Position numbers and translations under genes: made by a program. From the NCBI RefSeq assembly GCF_016899725.1, contig NZ_JACLYU010000006.1, forward strand, positions 1-64,000: a stretch of 64,000 bases of DNA, written 5' to 3'. The notes beneath the pieces are model-generated. The model worked only from the letters and a program-made list of their open reading frames with translations. It made no database searches and had not been told where the DNA came from. Positions within the stretch are counted from its first letter, which is position 1. The number at the start of each line of letters is the position of its first letter. Positions 60,621 to 64,000 of this stretch are shown here, one piece after another. This DNA comes from Bifidobacterium pullorum subsp. saeculare (lineage in GTDB: Bacteria; Actinomycetota; Actinomycetes; Actinomycetales; Bifidobacteriaceae).

Positions 60621-61835
60621 ATGCAGGCCAGCGACATCACGGTGTGGCTCGGATTGGATGTCGGCAAGGAATCGCACCACGCCTGCGCCCTCGACCGTGA
60701 GGGCACGCGATTGTACGACAGGCCCGTGAAACAGGACGAGGCCCAGATCCGCGCCCTCATATCCCGCCTGCGGGAGCACGGCCGGGTGCCGCTGGTCGTG
60801 GACCAGCCCAACACCATCGGCTCGCCGCCCCTGGCGGTCGCCCGCGACATGGGCGTCGCGGTCGCCTACCTGCCCGGAGGCGCGATGCGCAAGGCCGCCC
60901 AACTGCCGCCCGGGGATGCGAAGACCGACAAGCGGGACGCGTACGTCATCGCCTGCACGGCGCTGAGGATGCCCGACACGCTCAGGGACCCCGGCCCGGA
61001 CGACGCGACGCTGGCCAGCCTGAAGGTGCTGTCCGGCTTCGACGACGACCTCGCCCGCGAACTCACCCGCCACATCAACCAGCCGCGCAGCCCGCTGCCG
61101 CAGGTCCGCCCCGCGTTCGAACGCGCGCTCAAGGGCGACCGCATCGCCAGCGAGACGGCCCTGGCGCTCCTGGAACACCACGGAGGCCCGTCCGGCATGA
61201 GGCGCAGCGGCCCCGCCCTCGTCACGCAATGGGCCACGGACAAGGGACTGCGCGGCGCCGGGAGCCTCGTGGCGGACCTGTTCGACGCGATCGGACGCCA
61301 GAGCGTGACCGTCACGGGCACCCAGGCCGTGGAAGCCATCATCCCCAGCATCGCCCGGCGCATCAGGCAGATCAAGGAGGAACGCCGCGACATCGGCGCG
61401 CGGGTCGAACGGCTCCTGGAGGACCGCCCTCTTCTCGCGGTCTTGACCAGCATGCCAGGAATCGCGGCCAGGACCGGCAGCCAGATCCCCCTGGCCATCG
61501 CCGGCGACATCACCCGGTTCAAGGACGCCGCCCACCTCGCCGCCCACGCGGGCATCGCGCCCGTCACCAAACGCTCCGGCACGTCCATCCACAGCGAACA
61601 CCCCGCCCGGGGCGGCGACAAACGCCTCAAGAACGCGCTATGGCAATCCTCGTTCGCGGCCAGCCGCCGCGACCCCGCCTCCCGCGCCCACTACCAACGC
61701 AAACGCGCCGAAGGCAAACGGCACAACGCCGCCATCATCTGCCTCGCACGCCGCAGACGCGACGTCATCCACGCCATCCTGAAAACCGGAACCCTCTACC
61801 AACCCCAGTACAAAACCCTGGGCACCGCCGCCTGA
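60621..61835 (+). CDS. IS110-family transposase (IS1110-like)
   Basis: A 404-residue DEDD recombinase. The N-terminal RuvC-like domain starts WLGLDVGKESHHACALD, continues LVVDQPNTIGS and GDAKTDKRDAYVIA with the catalytic acids. The C-terminal IS116/IS110/IS902 domain has LTSMPGIAARTGSQI, carrying the catalytic serine, and LAAHAGIAPVTKRSGTS. The frame is intact and the length is normal. GGGAGG lies 6 nt before the ATG. It may be active. Confidence 0.93.
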   Translation: MQASDITVWLGLDVGKESHHACALDREGTRLYDRPVKQDEAQIRALISRLREHGRVPLVVDQPNTIGSPPLAVARDMGVAVAYLPGGAMRKAAQLPPGDAKTDKRDAYVIACTALRMPDTLRDPGPDDATLASLKVLSGFDDDLARELTRHINQPRSPLPQVRPAFERALKGDRIASETALALLEHHGGPSGMRRSGPALVTQWATDKGLRGAGSLVADLFDAIGRQSVTVTGTQAVEAIIPSIARRIRQIKEERRDIGARVERLLEDRPLLAVLTSMPGIAARTGSQIPLAIAGDITRFKDAAHLAAHAGIAPVTKRSGTSIHSEHPARGGDKRLKNALWQSSFAASRRDPASRAHYQRKRAEGKRHNAAIICLARRRRDVIHAILKTGTLYQPQYKTLGTAA

Positions 61836-62009
61836 CCAACAACCACCACACGACGAACCCCGACACCGGACACCCCCGGTGACGGCCGAACACGCCCGAC
61901 AACACCCTCAACAAGACAACACGCAACCACCCAAACCAATCGACAAAAACATAGGGACACCCTCCGCAAGGTAGTTAACGAATCTACAACGGGACGCGAC
62001 TGGTCGCAT

Positions 62010-62921
62010 GTGGCGGTGCTCGTTCCCTGCTACAACGAGGCAGTCACCATCGGCAAAGTCATCGACGACTTCCACCGCTGCCTGCCCGGCGCCACCGTAT
62101 ACGTCTACGACAACAACTCCACCGACGACACCGCGACGATCGCCCGCTCCCACGGAGCCGTCGTACGGACGGAACGCAGACAGGGCAAAGGCCACACGGT
62201 CCGCCAAATGTTACGCGACATCGACGCCGACGCCTATCTCATGGTCGACGGCGACGACACCTACCCCGCCGAAGCCGCTCCTGACCTCCTCAACCCTCTC
62301 CTCGACGGCGAGGTCGACTTCTCCCTCGGCGACCGGCTCAGCAACGGCACCTACGAACACGAGAACAAGCGCGCCTTCCACAACCTGGGCAACAACCTGG
62401 TACGCACCCTGATCAGACACCTGTACGGTGTCAGCTACACCGACGTCATGACCGGATACCGCGGCTTCACCCGTCTGGCAGCCAGGACGCTGCCCATCCT
62501 CTCCCCCGGATTCGAGCTCGAGACCGAGCTGGCCATCCATACGGCCGACAAGCGCTGGAGAGTCGCCGAGATTCCCATCGACTACCGCGACCGGCCCGCG
62601 GGCAGCATCTCCAAGCTCAACACCCTCTCCGACGGGCTGCGCGTGCTCAGGACCATAGCCGGACTGTTCAAGGACTACCGACCGTTCGCCTTCTTCGGCT
62701 GGCTCTCCCTCCTTCTGGCCATCCTCGGAATCGCCGTCGCCATCCCGGTCATCGGCGAATACCTCAGCACAGGGCTCGTCCCCCGTCTCCCCACCGCGTT
62801 CCTCGCCTCCGCCCTGGAAATCCTCGCCGCACTGAGCCTGACCACCGCGCTCATCCTCGACACCATCGCCAAGAACAGCCGCAAGCAATACGAGCTCGCC
62901 GTGCTCAACGCACGCCGATAG
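62010..62921 (+). CDS. Family 2 glycosyltransferase with two membrane spans
   Basis: A GT2 enzyme of the DPG/undecaprenyl-phosphate-glucose synthase type. VLVPCYNEAVTIGKVIDDFH opens the catalytic domain, VYVYDNNSTDDTATIA and MVDGDDTYPAEAAPDLL follow, and KLNTLSDGLRVLRTI precedes two C-terminal spans. The start is uncertain: the frame is open further upstream (reading NESTTGRDWSHVAVLVPC) to the end of the IS110-type element, so the first codons may have been separated by that insertion. Without its own start it may not be expressed. The next gene starts 50 bp later. Confidence 0.85.
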   Translation: MAVLVPCYNEAVTIGKVIDDFHRCLPGATVYVYDNNSTDDTATIARSHGAVVRTERRQGKGHTVRQMLRDIDADAYLMVDGDDTYPAEAAPDLLNPLLDGEVDFSLGDRLSNGTYEHENKRAFHNLGNNLVRTLIRHLYGVSYTDVMTGYRGFTRLAARTLPILSPGFELETELAIHTADKRWRVAEIPIDYRDRPAGSISKLNTLSDGLRVLRTIAGLFKDYRPFAFFGWLSLLLAILGIAVAIPVIGEYLSTGLVPRLPTAFLASALEILAALSLTTALILDTIAKNSRKQYELAVLNARR

Positions 62922-62970
62922 TCCGCAGACACCCCAGACCACAAATCACACGCAAGGAAACAGCCCTACC

Positions 62971-64000
62971 ATGCCCGCACACGCCACGACCGCAACGCTC
63001 CCCGCGCGTCTCCTCCGACCCCGGTTCCCCCTCGCGATCCTCGCCTCCGCCGTCGCAACCACGGGAATCCTCACCTGTCTGGACGCCCAGTGGAACGCCC
63101 CCATCGTCATCGTCCTGCTCGCCGCATTCGCCTACCTCGCCATGGGCCGGGCCGACCGCAGACCCACCCGCACGCAGACCGTCCTCACCGCCCTGTTCGC
63201 CGCATACACCGCCATCAACCTCGTCCTCCACACCCGCATCACCTACAGTGGAAACATCGCAGCCGGCCTCAAGGACAACCACTTCGATGGCATCGGCCCC
63301 CAGCACATCCTGGCAGCCCTCCTCCTCGCCCTCGCCACCTACCAGATCCTCGACGGACTCGCCGCCCGACTTCATCAGCACCACAGCGCACTCTCCAACC
63401 TCCTCTTCGACAGCACCGACACCAACGCAGCACGACCCAGATCCATTCTCCTGCCTGCATTCCTCGCCATCGCCATCTGCTGGCTGCCCATCTGGCTCAC
63501 CCTCTACCCCGGCGCCGGCGTCAGTGACGCCGTAGATGTGTTAAATGCGCCCCTGTACCGCTCCAGCCAGCATCCTTTTGCCTATATTGTGCTCTTCTAT
63601 GGAAGCGCCTTTGTGGGAAAGACCGTGTTCGGGGACATCAATATTGGCATCGCCGCGTACACGGCCATCCAGAGCCTGGCCATAGCCGCCGCCATCGCCT
63701 ACGCCATCAACTGGCTCCACCACAAGGGCCTGAAAACAACACCTGCGGCCATCCTCACCGCATTCTTCGCGATTAATCCGTTGTACTCCGTCTTTGCGTT
63801 GAATACAACCAAGGACGTATGGTTCTCGATCTTCATTCTTCTGGTGACCCCTTTGATGTTCGAGCTGATACATACCAAGGGCGCCAATATCAAGAGCACG
63901 AACTTCTGGAAGTATCTTCTGACATTCACCGCATTGTGCCTGTCCCGTAACAACGGTATCTATGTGCTTCTTATCTGTGGCCTGATCGCCCTAGCGCTCA
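62971..64000 (+). CDS. DUF6020-like polytopic membrane protein, runs off the window
   Basis: The frame is open from the ATG at 62971 to the last base, at least 343 residues, and the gene is incomplete. CAAGGAAACAG precedes the start. Membrane spans begin at about residues 20, 45 and 72. The loop WLTLYPGAGVSDAVDVLNAP and QHPFAYIVLFYG match a family of large membrane proteins found in EPS loci (DUF6020), probably lipid-linked glycosyltransferases of GT-C fold. It follows the glycosyltransferase on the same strand and is likely cotranscribed. Confidence 0.7.
   Translation, partial: MPAHATTATLPARLLRPRFPLAILASAVATTGILTCLDAQWNAPIVIVLLAAFAYLAMGRADRRPTRTQTVLTALFAAYTAINLVLHTRITYSGNIAAGLKDNHFDGIGPQHILAALLLALATYQILDGLAARLHQHHSALSNLLFDSTDTNAARPRSILLPAFLAIAICWLPIWLTLYPGAGVSDAVDVLNAPLYRSSQHPFAYIVLFYGSAFVGKTVFGDINIGIAAYTAIQSLAIAAAIAYAINWLHHKGLKTTPAAILTAFFAINPLYSVFALNTTKDVWFSIFILLVTPLMFELIHTKGANIKSTNFWKYLLTFTALCLSRNNGIYVLLICGLIALAL

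Larger units (their letters stand above)
60359..61970 (+). mobile_element. IS110-family element (approximate ends)
   Basis: One DEDD-type transposase with ~260 bp of non-coding DNA upstream and ~135 bp downstream. ATAGGGACA occurs at 60475-60483 and again at 61951-61959, possibly related to element ends. No terminal inverted repeat is visible, as usual for this family. End positions are estimates from where homology to the glycosyltransferase leader stops and where coding resumes. Confidence 0.65.

Overview
The window is high-GC chromosomal DNA whose gene content fits Bifidobacterium (Actinobacteria): a DeoR-galT-galK operon, a GlxR/Crp-type regulator, GtrB-type and EPS glycosyltransferases, a very large repeat-built surface protein and many leaderless-looking promoters. 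This assignment rests on gene content and style only; no database was consulted.

Layout. 1-394: gene-free array of a 16-bp palindrome at ~42.5-bp spacing. 395-6291: sugar-uptake locus on the minus strand (LacI regulator, DUF624 protein, two LplC/LplB-type permeases, solute-binding lipoprotein) with a LacI-type operator over the -35 of the promoter. 6408-9292: two coupled serine-hydrolase-like proteins, one with all class A motifs and one with none of them. 9454-12586: an MFS exporter gene broken twice, by an IS607-family element and by a frameshift. 12733-16285: the gal operon. 16382-23300: quinone-type DHODH-like protein, Old-Yellow-Enzyme, class A PBP, Crp/Fnr regulator and a lipoate ligase of inverted domain order. 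23311-32142: a ~2,940-residue GLUG-repeat surface protein. 32143-33505: gene-free region holding two exact 62-bp-period hairpin arrays around a mirror-symmetric 18-bp repeat cluster. 33506-45434: core genes (leuB, oligopeptidase B, App1-like phosphatase, gcvH, L,D-transpeptidase, NudC, hydrolase, NUDIX, thioredoxin, DUF348/G5 cell-wall protein). 45424-48702: XRE regulator, small anchored surface protein, polysaccharide-ligase-like membrane protein and low-Mr tyrosine phosphatase. 48856-64000: accessory/EPS region with a toxin-antitoxin-like pair, ATPase debris, a DprA-PRTase pair whose second gene is broken, glycosyltransferases, an IS3-type element with a catalytically degenerate transposase, a hipB plus hipA stump, a frameshifted acyltransferase, an IS110-family element and a DUF6020-like membrane protein that runs off the end.

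Themes. Nine genes have a -10-like hexamer exactly 7 nt upstream of the chosen start codon and no usable Shine-Dalgarno, pointing to leaderless transcripts and fixing several starts. Surface-related genes carry long G/C homopolymers (G10 upstream of the giant surface gene, C9 inside a glycosyltransferase, G6 at the frameshift of an acyltransferase), which suggests switching by slippage. The most unusual non-coding structures are the 62-bp hairpin array and the 42.5-bp palindrome array.
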